Assembly: GCA_903824675.1 (NCBI GenBank)
Contig: CAIJXV010000061.1
Span: 1 to 64,000, forward strand
DNA from: an uncultured bacterium
Lineage (GTDB): Bacteria; Verrucomicrobiota; Kiritimatiellia; CAIKKV01; CAIJXV01
Direction of reading: 5' to 3'
Length of the DNA: 64,000 bases
Shown: piece by piece, positions 17,209 to 25,442 of the stretch
Position numbering within the stretch: position 1 is the first letter of the stretch
Layout: each line of letters opens with the position of its first letter
Made by a program: the position numbers and the translations under genes
The notes under the pieces: generated by a model
Seen by the model: the letters and a program-made list of their open reading frames with translations, nothing else
Told to the model about the DNA's origin: nothing
Database searches by the model: none

Positions 17209-19110
17209 CTATTTGATGTAACTGGGGGTTTTCATGCGCCCGTGACTGATACAGGAAAATTCCGGTTTGATCTCCACCCAGGGGTCATGTAAATCAGCCG
17301 TCAATTCCGGTACGCTATCGATTCGGCCGGCGAGATAATCATTCAAGCGATCAATCACGGTATCGAACCGAGCCAGCAATCCGCCATACCGATGCTCGAT
17401 GGTTTCCCACCCGAACGGCTTATAGGTCGACATCCACATCGCGCGATGCCCCCGCCAGAGTGCTTGAATCGCCCGACGGGCGGACCGAACCTCACCGACC
17501 AACCGCCGGATCCGGACCTTGTCTTTCCGTTTCAAGGCCGCGCACAAATCGCGGCGGAGATCGACGCGGGCCGCGATCGCCCGAGCCACCAGCAACGGGT
17601 AACGCAACCGGCCGGCCAGGGGGCCTTTCCGGACCGCCCGTTCCAAATCGGCGGCCAGATCGGTATAATGTTTTTTGAGGTTGGGCCGCCAGGCGTGGGG
17701 ATCCATGAGGGCCAGGGCCGGATCCTGCCAGAGCAGGGCACAAGAGGTATTGGCGTAGCTTTTCTCGGGCTCGCGAATTTGGGGAACCATATCGATGTCC
17801 GACGCCCGGACCCAATCCTGGAACGGACTGCCCTGGCTGATCGCCTCGAACCGGCGGGCCGCCGGCCCGAAGTCCGCCTGCCCGGTAAAGACCTGTTCGC
17901 AAAATAGCTGAATCCCCGGCAGGGCGCTCAGGAAATCCACTTCCGCCCCGTCATCGCCCCACATCGTCATAAAGGCTTCCTTCACTCCCTCCGACTGACA
18001 GGCCTGCATCGCCGCCTGAAGCACGGTAAAGGAATACGGCAGGGCGCACCACTTGTGGCTCCAGGTCCAGATGCCTCCGGCAAAAATCGGTTCCGACCCC
18101 AACTTGCGATGAAAGGCGATCATCTTACGGTAAAAATCGGCATCGGCGTGGTAATAATCCCAATATACCAACTGGACATCGCGGGGAATCTCGTTCAGCG
18201 CCTTTTCCGGGATCTTCCAGTTCAGGTCGTAGTAATCATGGGTTTCGGACCCCAGCCGGAAATACATATCGCTCCAGATCATCGGTTGAAGCCCCAGTTC
18301 GCGGCAGATGTCACGGACCCGGCCCAAATGGGTGTTGATGATGTCAAAGGGGTTCTTCTCACCATGCAGTTTGCGGTATTTCCCGGTACCCAACCCGTGC
18401 GCCTCATCCATGCCCAAGTGAATCCGCTTCGACCGGAACGGGGCACTGGCGGTCTGGATCAGCTTGCGGATGAACTCGTAGACCTTGGGGTCCTCGGCCA
18501 GCAGAATATTGGTCGTGTCCTGGTAGGAGAAGTAGGGATCCCATTGCAACATCTGCTCGAGATGGGCCAGGGCCTGGATGCAGGGAATCATTTCAATCCC
18601 CAGCGTCGCGGCATATCCGTCCAGGTCTTTCAGTTCAGCCTGGGTATAGGCTCCCCGTAAATATCCAAAAAAGGGTTCGCCGGGAACCTGGTAGGTGTCC
18701 TCGGTATAGAGCATCACCAGGTTGATCCCCATCAGGCTCACCCGTCGCAAAATATCCTTCAAGGCATCGGGCCGGATCACGGCATTCCGACTGCAATCGA
18801 ACATCAGCCCCCGCATGGAAAAACCCGCCTGCTCCGTCCGGTTCAATCCGGCCAGATCTTCAACCGGGCTGGCCAGAACCGTACCCAACCCGCGAAAAGC
18901 CGCCGAAAGGGAACCGTAATGCAGGGTCACCGTCCGGTCGGCCGCGCCCACCACCCGAATCGCGCCCTCACCCAGTCCGGGTTCTTCCTGGAACTTCAAT
19001 ACCCAATTGCCGGCGGCCGATCCGAAGCGGTCGGCATAAGCGGACCGGATCTCTGCAAGCCCTTTACGCAAGGCGACGGGCGCCGAATTGAATCGAAAAC
19101 ATGCCTTCAT
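17209..19110 (-). CDS. GH20-type beta-N-acetylhexosaminidase
   Basis: The 633-residue protein has an N-terminal GH20b-like alpha/beta domain (about 1-100) and a TIM barrel with GLMFDCSRNAVIRPDALKDI (about 103-122), MLYTEDTYQVPGEPFFGYLRGAYT, IPCIQALAHLEQM and the catalytic HLGMDEAHGLG (about 230-242), which holds the Asp-Glu pair for substrate-assisted catalysis. It would release terminal GlcNAc or GalNAc. There is no signal peptide, so it is probably cytoplasmic. GGGAG eight bases before the ATG supports the start. It heads the GH20-PlsC-DUF6941-alr set, which links hexosamine handling with wall and membrane genes. Confidence 0.9.
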   Translation of the reverse strand: MKACFRFNSAPVALRKGLAEIRSAYADRFGSAAGNWVLKFQEEPGLGEGAIRVVGAADRTVTLHYGSLSAAFRGLGTVLASPVEDLAGLNRTEQAGFSMRGLMFDCSRNAVIRPDALKDILRRVSLMGINLVMLYTEDTYQVPGEPFFGYLRGAYTQAELKDLDGYAATLGIEMIPCIQALAHLEQMLQWDPYFSYQDTTNILLAEDPKVYEFIRKLIQTASAPFRSKRIHLGMDEAHGLGTGKYRKLHGEKNPFDIINTHLGRVRDICRELGLQPMIWSDMYFRLGSETHDYYDLNWKIPEKALNEIPRDVQLVYWDYYHADADFYRKMIAFHRKLGSEPIFAGGIWTWSHKWCALPYSFTVLQAAMQACQSEGVKEAFMTMWGDDGAEVDFLSALPGIQLFCEQVFTGQADFGPAARRFEAISQGSPFQDWVRASDIDMVPQIREPEKSYANTSCALLWQDPALALMDPHAWRPNLKKHYTDLAADLERAVRKGPLAGRLRYPLLVARAIAARVDLRRDLCAALKRKDKVRIRRLVGEVRSARRAIQALWRGHRAMWMSTYKPFGWETIEHRYGGLLARFDTVIDRLNDYLAGRIDSVPELTADLHDPWVEIKPEFSCISHGRMKTPSYIK

Positions 19111-19225
19111 CGTCTCTCTCCCTGAGGTTATTCGTCAAAGCATGATAATGGGTCCGGGGAAAACTGCAACACAAGAAGCATATTTTGTCGTGGCCGTCGC
19201 GCAAAAATAGTGTATTTTTCACGCC

Positions 19226-20641
19226 ATGAAGGTTCTGTTCATCTATCCGGTGCCGCCGTCAAATCTGCAAATTCTGCGCTATCAGCAGGGCATTGGGTCC
19301 TTGGCCGCCGTCCTCAAACAGGCCGGACACTCCGCCGAACTCCTCGTCTTGCAACGATTTGACCCCGAATTGATCGATGCCACGCTCGCTCGCATCCAGC
19401 CGAACCTGGTCGCCCTGTCGCTCACCAGTAACTTTTTCGAGATCGGACGCCAGGTCACCCGCCACGTTGCCGCTCAACATCATCTTCCGGTCATTCTGGG
19501 TGGAATCCACCCCACCCTCTGCCCCGAGGAAACCATCGAAGCCGAGGGCGTCTTTGCCCTTTGCCGCGGTGAAGGCGAATCCCCCCTCCTGGAACTCTGC
19601 GAAGCTCTTCAAGCCGACCGCGATCCCACCGGCATTCCAAATTTGTGGGTGAAATCCGCCGGCAAAATTTACCGTAACGAGATCCGGCCGTTGATCGATC
19701 CCCTGGATCAACTCCCTTATCCCGACCGCGAAATCTTCGATTTCACGAAACTCCTCAAACAATTTCCTGAAGCCGAGTTCATGGGCAGTCGCGGGTGCCC
19801 CTTCCAATGTACCTATTGCGCCAACCACGCGCTCGTCGAACTTTACCGCGGCAAAGGACCCTATGTCCGGTTTCGTTCCATACCCCACCTCATGGGTGAA
19901 ATCGAATCGGTCCTCCAACGCTATCCCGAAATCGGCTTTCTCGGCTTCCATGACGATACCTTCACCCTCAATCCGCGCTGGACCCACGAATTTCTTGACG
20001 CCTATTCGGCCCGTTTCAAAACCCCCTTCTGGTGCAATGCCACCGCAGACTCAATCACTCCCGAACTCGCCGCCCGCCTCAAACAAGCCGGCTGTTATGA
20101 GGTGCGCATGGGTGTCGAAAGCGGAAGCGATACCATCCGGACCGAGATTCTCCGCAAAAAAGTCCCGCGAGAGGCCATCGTTTCCGCCTTCAAAATTCTG
20201 CGCGAGGCCGGAATCACCCGGTATGCCTTCAATATGGTCGGCCTTCCTTTTGAAACCCCGCAAACCATCCGCGAAACGGTGGCACTGAACCAGGAAATCC
20301 AACCCGATCAGGTTTTTTGTTCGGTCTTTTATCCCTACCCCGGCACCCAATCCTGGGAACTGTGCCGATCCAAGGGCTGGATATCCGAAACCACCGTCTC
20401 CAGTTATTTCGCGCACGAATCCGCACTGGACCAGCCCACCATCCGTCGTCGTGAAGTCGTGTTCACCCACGAGATTTTCCGCGACCTCGTCCGTTGGCCG
20501 CGCTGGGACTGGCTGATCCGCGCCCTGCACCATATCCCCGTCACCCGCACCAAATCCGCCTGGAACCTGTTCCGCCGGTTACGCGCCAAAACCCGTGAAA
20601 CCCTCGACCGCTTCGCTGACCAACCCCACCACCCTGAATGA
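19226..20641 (+). CDS. B12-binding-type radical SAM protein
   Basis: The 471-residue protein has an N-terminal cobalamin-binding-like Rossmann domain (about 1-140; VLFIYPVPPSNLQILRYQQG, LVALSLTSNF, VILGGIHPT) and a radical SAM domain (about 180-400) with the cluster motif CPFQCTYC at about 191-198, then FHDDTFTLNP and EVRMGVESGSDTIR. This is the class B methyltransferase/BchE-like architecture that acts on unusual carbon centres. The start has no clear binding site. It overlaps the next gene as ATGA. Its substrate is unknown; the glycosyltransferase partner suggests a cell-surface or glycolipid product. Confidence 0.93.
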   Translation: MKVLFIYPVPPSNLQILRYQQGIGSLAAVLKQAGHSAELLVLQRFDPELIDATLARIQPNLVALSLTSNFFEIGRQVTRHVAAQHHLPVILGGIHPTLCPEETIEAEGVFALCRGEGESPLLELCEALQADRDPTGIPNLWVKSAGKIYRNEIRPLIDPLDQLPYPDREIFDFTKLLKQFPEAEFMGSRGCPFQCTYCANHALVELYRGKGPYVRFRSIPHLMGEIESVLQRYPEIGFLGFHDDTFTLNPRWTHEFLDAYSARFKTPFWCNATADSITPELAARLKQAGCYEVRMGVESGSDTIRTEILRKKVPREAIVSAFKILREAGITRYAFNMVGLPFETPQTIRETVALNQEIQPDQVFCSVFYPYPGTQSWELCRSKGWISETTVSSYFAHESALDQPTIRRREVVFTHEIFRDLVRWPRWDWLIRALHHIPVTRTKSAWNLFRRLRAKTRETLDRFADQPHHPE

Positions 20642-21819
20642 AACGCGCCCAAAAAATCGCCTTTGTCTCGCCCCGCTTCGCCGCTGAAGGAACGGTTGGC
20701 GGCGCTGAAACCCTGCTCCGCCGTTTGGCGGAACGCGCCGCCGCCGATGGCCGCGAAGTCGTCTTCCTGACCACGTGTGCCCGGAATCATTTCACCTGGG
20801 ATAACGACCTGCCCCCGGGCCGCCGCCCCTGCGGATCGCTTGCGGTCGAATATTTTCCGGTCGATGCCCATCGGGATGTCGACGCCTTTCTCCAGGCCCA
20901 AACGGCCATCTCGCGCGGCCGGCCGGTTTCGCCAGAAACGGAGGAAACCTGGATCAACAACAGTGTCAATAGCCAGCCGCTCTGCAATTTTCTCATCCAA
21001 CACGGCGATGAATTCGATGCCCTTATCATGGGCCCTTATCTCTTCGGGCTCGTTTATCACGCGGCGCTCATCCACCCCGAAAAAACATTCCTCGTCCCCT
21101 GCCTGCACGACGAATCCTTTGCCTATTTGGCCCTCATGCGCAACCTGTTCAATACGGTCCGCGGCTGTTTGTTCAATACCCCTCCCGAAGCCGACCTCGC
21201 CCGCCGGCTCTTCGATTATCCCGATTCCAAATGTGCTGTCGTCGGCATGGGACTCGAACCCTTCACCGTGGATCCCCAGGATTTCATTCGCCGCCATCAC
21301 CTGAATGACCCGTATGTTCTGTATAGTGGCCGGCGGGAGGGTGGCAAGGGAACCCCGCTACTCTGCGATTATATCGACACCTTCCGCCGTCGAACCAGCC
21401 GACCGCTTAAACTGGTCTTCACCGGCAGCGGACCCATTGAGGCCCCGCCGGACCTCTACCCCCATATTCTCGATCTCGGATTTGTTTCCGAAGCCGAAAA
21501 ACATGCCGCCATGGCTGGGGCCGCGGTTTTCTGTCACCCCTCGATCAATGAGAGTCTCAGCATCGTTTTACTCGAATCCTGGCTGGCCGGAACCCCGGCC
21601 CTGGTCCATGCCCGGAGTCCGGTCCTGCAATGGCAGTGCCGGCAAAGCGGAGGGGGACTCTGGTTTCGAACGTATCCCGAATTCGAGGAGGAACTCGCCC
21701 TCCTGATCGACCAACCCGAGTTGCGAAAAACGTTGGGGCAGGCCGGGAAAGCCTATGTCCAATCCGCCTACGCCTGGCCAGCCGTGGCACAAAGACTCTT
21801 CGCCGCGCTCGATGCCTGA
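20638..21819 (+). CDS. GT4-type glycosyltransferase
   Basis: The 393-residue protein has a two-Rossmann GT-B layout. The first half opens with FVSPRFAAEGTVGGAETLLR, where the GGAE loop is typical of GT4 donors. The second half (about 220-393) has VLYSGRREGGKGTPLL, LVFTGSGPIEAPP, and INESLSIVLLESWLAGTPAL, matching the donor-binding Glu-rich E-x7-E motif of the family. It would transfer a sugar from a nucleotide donor, probably at the inner face of the membrane. The ATGA overlap with the radical SAM gene marks one operon. Confidence 0.92.
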   Translation: MKRAQKIAFVSPRFAAEGTVGGAETLLRRLAERAAADGREVVFLTTCARNHFTWDNDLPPGRRPCGSLAVEYFPVDAHRDVDAFLQAQTAISRGRPVSPETEETWINNSVNSQPLCNFLIQHGDEFDALIMGPYLFGLVYHAALIHPEKTFLVPCLHDESFAYLALMRNLFNTVRGCLFNTPPEADLARRLFDYPDSKCAVVGMGLEPFTVDPQDFIRRHHLNDPYVLYSGRREGGKGTPLLCDYIDTFRRRTSRPLKLVFTGSGPIEAPPDLYPHILDLGFVSEAEKHAAMAGAAVFCHPSINESLSIVLLESWLAGTPALVHARSPVLQWQCRQSGGGLWFRTYPEFEEELALLIDQPELRKTLGQAGKAYVQSAYAWPAVAQRLFAALDA

Positions 21820-21886
21820 GCCGCGCGCGACGGATCCACCGGTCCCGCAGCAAATGCTCGGTACACTCTCCAATCTAATCAACAGG

Positions 21887-21914
21887 TTGACATATCATGA
21901 TACTTTGATATCAT
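21887..21914 (+). promoter_or_regulatory. Sigma70-type promoter with overlapping operator, predicted leaderless
   Basis: A perfect -35 TTGACA (21887-21892) and a -10 TATCAT (21909-21914; one mismatch to consensus) are 16 bases apart. The spacer holds the palindrome TATCATGATA (21893-21902) and an inverted repeat ATATCA (21892-21897)/TGATAT (21906-21911), as expected for an ArsR operator. The -10 box ends six bases before the ArsR ATG at 21921, so transcription would begin at or next to the start codon and the mRNA would lack a leader. Confidence 0.7.
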
Positions 21915-21920
21915 TCACCC

Positions 21921-22238
21921 ATGAAAAAGAATCCGGATGATTTGCCCCTCGAATTCCTGGAACGGGTTGCTCAAACCCTGAAGGTTCTCTCACATGCCCG
22001 GCGCCTAAAAATCGTCGAAGTTCTCCAAACCCGGGGGCCTCAGCCCGTTCACTCCTTGCAGGAAGCCCTGGGCCTGCCCCAACCCCTGGTGTCCATCCAT
22101 CTCAACCAGATGAAACGGGCCGGGCTTCTGGAATCAGAGCGCCGCCGGAAGGAGATCTGGTACCGCTTGTCCGATCCGAGTACCCTGACCATTTTGGATT
22201 GCATTCGCAAAAAATATAAAGCTCAACAGAAAGGTTGA
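21921..22238 (+). CDS. ArsR-family transcriptional regulator
   Basis: The 105-residue protein has the ArsR winged helix: LKVLSHARRLKIVEVLQTRG, then the recognition part LQEALGLPQPLVSIHLNQMK (about 52-71) and the wing ESERRRKEIWYRLSD. Only one cysteine is present (ILDCIRKK near 93), so it lacks the two-cysteine switch of BigR/SqrR persulfide sensors, although its partner gene handles sulfur. It is four bases upstream of the CoA-disulfide reductase fusion and probably represses both genes through the palindromes over its promoter. Confidence 0.93.
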   Translation: MKKNPDDLPLEFLERVAQTLKVLSHARRLKIVEVLQTRGPQPVHSLQEALGLPQPLVSIHLNQMKRAGLLESERRRKEIWYRLSDPSTLTILDCIRKKYKAQQKG

Positions 22239-22242
22239 AACC

Positions 22243-24723
22243 ATGAAAATCGTCATTGTCGGGGGAGTCGCCGCCGGGGCCTCAACGGCCGCCCGGGCGC
22301 GGCGTTTGAATGAACAGGCGGAAATTATCCTCCTTGAAAAGGGAAAGCATGTCTCGTTTGCCAATTGCGGCCTGCCCTATCATTTGGGCGGGGTGATCCC
22401 CGACCGCGAGGATTTGCTCCTTCAAACCCCACAAAGTCTCAAGGCCTCCCTCAATCTCGATGTTCGGGTCGGACATGAAGTCTTATCCATTGATCCCGTC
22501 CAGCAGTGCATCGAGATCCAGGAAGTGGAGTCGAAACGAGCCTACCGCGAAACCTACGACCAGTTGGTTCTCTGTCCTGGAGCCACCCCCATCCGCCCGG
22601 CTCTCCCCGGTATTAACCACCCCAAGATTTTCGTTCTCCGCAACATCGAAGACATGGACCAGATCAAAGCCGCGCTGGATGCCGGCGCCAAATCCGCCGT
22701 CGTCATCGGCGGCGGTTATATCGGCGTGGAAATGGCGGAAAATCTCCGGATGCGCAAGCTGGAGGTCGATCTCGTTGAAATGCTCGACCAGGTCATGCCC
22801 CCGCTCGACCGTGAAATGGCGCGGGACTTGGAAAACCATATGCGCTGGCATGGCGTCCGGCTCCACCTTGGAACGGCCGCTGCCGCCTTTCGCGATGAAA
22901 ACGGCAAGGTGTTGGTTGAACTCCAAAACTCGGAACACTTGAGCGCCGATCTGGTCATTCTCTCGGTGGGCGTCCGCCCGGACACCACTCTGACCAAAAC
23001 CTGTGGACTTCAAATCGGCCCGCGCGGCGGCATTCAGGTCAATGAATTCATGGAAACCTCGCGCCCTCACATTTATGCGGCCGGCGATGCCGTGGAGGTC
23101 ATCGATACCGTCACCGGCCAGCCGGCCATCATCCCCCTGGCGGGCCCGGCCAACCGGCAGGGCCGGATTGTAGCCGATAATCTCATGGGCGTGAAAAGCC
23201 GCTACACGTCCACCCAAGGCACCGCCATCGTCAAGATTTTCGATATGACCGGCGGTGGCACGGGAGCCTCTGAAAAAAGTCTTAAGAAAGCCGGTATTCC
23301 CTTCCGCAAGATTTACATTCATCCCTCCGGGCACGCGGGTTATTATCCGCAGACCGCCCCGATGCATCTCAAACTCCTCTGCACGCCGGACACCGGCAAG
23401 TTGCTGGGCGCACAAATCACCGGATACGATGGGGTGGACAAACGGCTTGATGTCCTGGCCACGGCGTTACGGGCCGGCTTGACGGTGTATGATTTGAAGG
23501 ACCTCGAATTGGCTTATGCGCCGCCCTATGGATCGGCGAAAGATCCGGTCAACATGGCCGGTTTTGTGGCCGAAAACCTTCTCCAGGATCGGATTCGGTT
23601 TTGGTATGCGGAGGACTATCCGGCCCAAACCAACGGCGGTGTCATTTTGGATGTTCGGGGACCGCAGGAATTCCAAACCTGGCACATTCCGGGCGCCTTG
23701 AATATTCCCCTGGGGAAACTGCGCACCCAACTGGACCAGCTACCCAAAGACAAACCCATCTTCGTCTATTGCAAGGTCGGGTTCCGGAGTTACCTGGCCT
23801 ATCGGATTTTGACGCAAAACGGTTTTGAGCGCGTAACCACACTGGCCGGGGGATCCATGACTTTTTGTAGTCATCATTCCCTGCCCGTCTGTTCCGGCAA
23901 ACCCGAACGCCCACTGCTGTCCTATGCCGAGGAACAGATGAGTAAACCGGCCCCCCCTCCCCTGCCCGCCTCAATAGCCGGAAAAGTGATCACCCTGGAC
24001 TGTACCCGGATGCAATGCCCTGGACCGATCAAAAAATTGAGTGAAACCGCGTCGGCTCTCGCTCCCGGAGATGAAATTCTCGTCACCGCCAGCGATCCCG
24101 GATTCGCCGCCGATGGTCCAGCTTGGTGCCGCCAGAATGGATGGGAAGTGGTCGCACTCACCCAGAACAAGGGACAAATCGAGTTGCGGGTTCGAAAATC
24201 CAAAGGCGGGTTATCGGCTCCGGCTTCCGCTTCCACCGGCGAATCGAATCGACCCGCCAAACTATCGCTGATCGTCTTCTCGGGCGATCTGGACAAAGTC
24301 ATGGCTGCCTTTGTCATCGCCAATGGCGCATTGGCCATGGGGCAGGCCGTCACAATATTTTTCACCTTTTGGGGTTTAAATGCCTTACGGAAAGGCAAAA
24401 TCCAACCCGAAGGAAAACCGTTCATGGATTGTCTATTCGGCTGGATGATGCCGAATGGCGCCCGAAAATTAAAACTGTCCAAGATGAACATGATGGGCAT
24501 GGGCACGCTGATGATGAATCACGTCATGCGCCAGAAAAACGTCATCCCCCTGCCGGACTTGATCCAGATGGCGCATTCCGGCGGTGCCCGAATGGTGGCC
24601 TGCACGATGTCCATGGACGTCATGGGCCTGACCCGGGAGGAACTGATCGACGGACTGGAATTCGGCGGGGTAGCGACTTTCCTGGAAGAAGCCCAGCAGT
24701 CGGGTACCGCGCTCTTTATTTAA
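22243..24723 (+). CDS. CoA-disulfide reductase / rhodanese / TusA / DsrE-type fusion
   Basis: The 826-residue protein joins four sulfur domains. Residues 1-445 are an FAD/NAD(P)H disulfide reductase with GGVAAG at 7-12, the CoADR active-site Cys42 in SFANCGLPYH and a second dinucleotide motif IGGGYIGVEMAE near 152. Residues about 448-541 are a rhodanese with catalytic Cys510 (YCKVGFRS). Residues about 583-650 are TusA-like with Cys592 in CPGP. Residues about 674-826 are DsrE2-like (LIVFSGDLDKVMAAFVIA, ...). Such proteins are known in bacteria that handle persulfides; sulfane sulfur would pass between the domains and be reduced with CoA. The small gap to the ArsR gene and AAAGG upstream indicate one operon. 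Confidence 0.94.
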   Translation: MKIVIVGGVAAGASTAARARRLNEQAEIILLEKGKHVSFANCGLPYHLGGVIPDREDLLLQTPQSLKASLNLDVRVGHEVLSIDPVQQCIEIQEVESKRAYRETYDQLVLCPGATPIRPALPGINHPKIFVLRNIEDMDQIKAALDAGAKSAVVIGGGYIGVEMAENLRMRKLEVDLVEMLDQVMPPLDREMARDLENHMRWHGVRLHLGTAAAAFRDENGKVLVELQNSEHLSADLVILSVGVRPDTTLTKTCGLQIGPRGGIQVNEFMETSRPHIYAAGDAVEVIDTVTGQPAIIPLAGPANRQGRIVADNLMGVKSRYTSTQGTAIVKIFDMTGGGTGASEKSLKKAGIPFRKIYIHPSGHAGYYPQTAPMHLKLLCTPDTGKLLGAQITGYDGVDKRLDVLATALRAGLTVYDLKDLELAYAPPYGSAKDPVNMAGFVAENLLQDRIRFWYAEDYPAQTNGGVILDVRGPQEFQTWHIPGALNIPLGKLRTQLDQLPKDKPIFVYCKVGFRSYLAYRILTQNGFERVTTLAGGSMTFCSHHSLPVCSGKPERPLLSYAEEQMSKPAPPPLPASIAGKVITLDCTRMQCPGPIKKLSETASALAPGDEILVTASDPGFAADGPAWCRQNGWEVVALTQNKGQIELRVRKSKGGLSAPASASTGESNRPAKLSLIVFSGDLDKVMAAFVIANGALAMGQAVTIFFTFWGLNALRKGKIQPEGKPFMDCLFGWMMPNGARKLKLSKMNMMGMGTLMMNHVMRQKNVIPLPDLIQMAHSGGARMVACTMSMDVMGLTREELIDGLEFGGVATFLEEAQQSGTALFI

Positions 24724-24995
24724 CGCGCCACCGAACGTGGGTCGCCCGTCAAAGGTGTCGGCAATTCGCTTGTCCCTATATGAAACATCAGCCGTGCGAT
24801 ACGCCCGGCTGTACTGAAACGCAGGCCTGGAGTAAAGCCAGACCTATGGGATGGCTTTCCCCTTTCTCACCAAAATTTGTCCTGCACCTCGTTCAGCCTT
24901 TGCCATGCCTTTGCGCTTTCACCTTTGAACCCTTTGCCTTAACATATGGCCACTTCGAACGGTCGCAACCATAGGTTTGTATCGTGAGGAACACC

Positions 24996-25406
24996 ATGAA
25001 AGTCCAGAAAAACGCCAACCGTCCTGATCCGCAATATCCCACTCGTCGCCAGTTTTTGGAATATAAAACGTTGTTGGGCGTGGCCGCGATTGGGTTGAGT
25101 GCCGTTACCGGACTGAGCGCTCCCGTGCGCACGGGGGGCGTTCCCAAGCTGCCGGGAAGATCGGCAAATCCCAAGGAACAAGTGTCCGAACCCCGGCCCG
25201 TGGAAACAAATTGTCCCCTCGAACAATCTACGGATGTGCGCCTCCGGGGAGATATAGCGGTGGAACCCAAGGTCACAAAATTACCTGGAGCTCCGCCGAT
25301 TGTTCCGCCCCAGGCCACCAATCGTCCGACTGGTCGACTTCCCCGGACTTCCGCCACCAACTCAACCTCGACTCCAATCATTAAGGGCGAGATACGGGGT
25401 AAATAA
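24996..25406 (+). CDS. Tat-signal, proline-rich small protein beside a radical SAM enzyme
   Basis: The 136-residue protein has a twin-arginine signal: TRRQFLE at 16-22, then a hydrophobic stretch LLGVAAIGLSAVTG and an L-S-A cleavage site near 42. The rest is rich in Pro, Arg, Ser and Thr, has one Cys (ETNCPLEQ), and repeats LPG-like motifs: VPKLPGR, VTKLPGA and TGRLPRT. No folded domain is recognised. The ATG at 24996 is chosen because GAGGA lies five bases upstream; a GTG at 24984 is possible. The radical SAM/SPASM gene follows after 36 bases, so the peptide may be its substrate. That is inference; it could also be an unrelated exported protein. Confidence 0.65.
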   Translation: MKVQKNANRPDPQYPTRRQFLEYKTLLGVAAIGLSAVTGLSAPVRTGGVPKLPGRSANPKEQVSEPRPVETNCPLEQSTDVRLRGDIAVEPKVTKLPGAPPIVPPQATNRPTGRLPRTSATNSTSTPIIKGEIRGK

Positions 25407-25442
25407 TAACCCGTCCCAGCCGATAGCCCCCATAAAGTTCCG

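Noticed and set aside
21921-22238. SqrR/BigR-type dithiol persulfide sensor
   Set aside because: Only one Cys is present, so the two-cysteine switch cannot form within a monomer.
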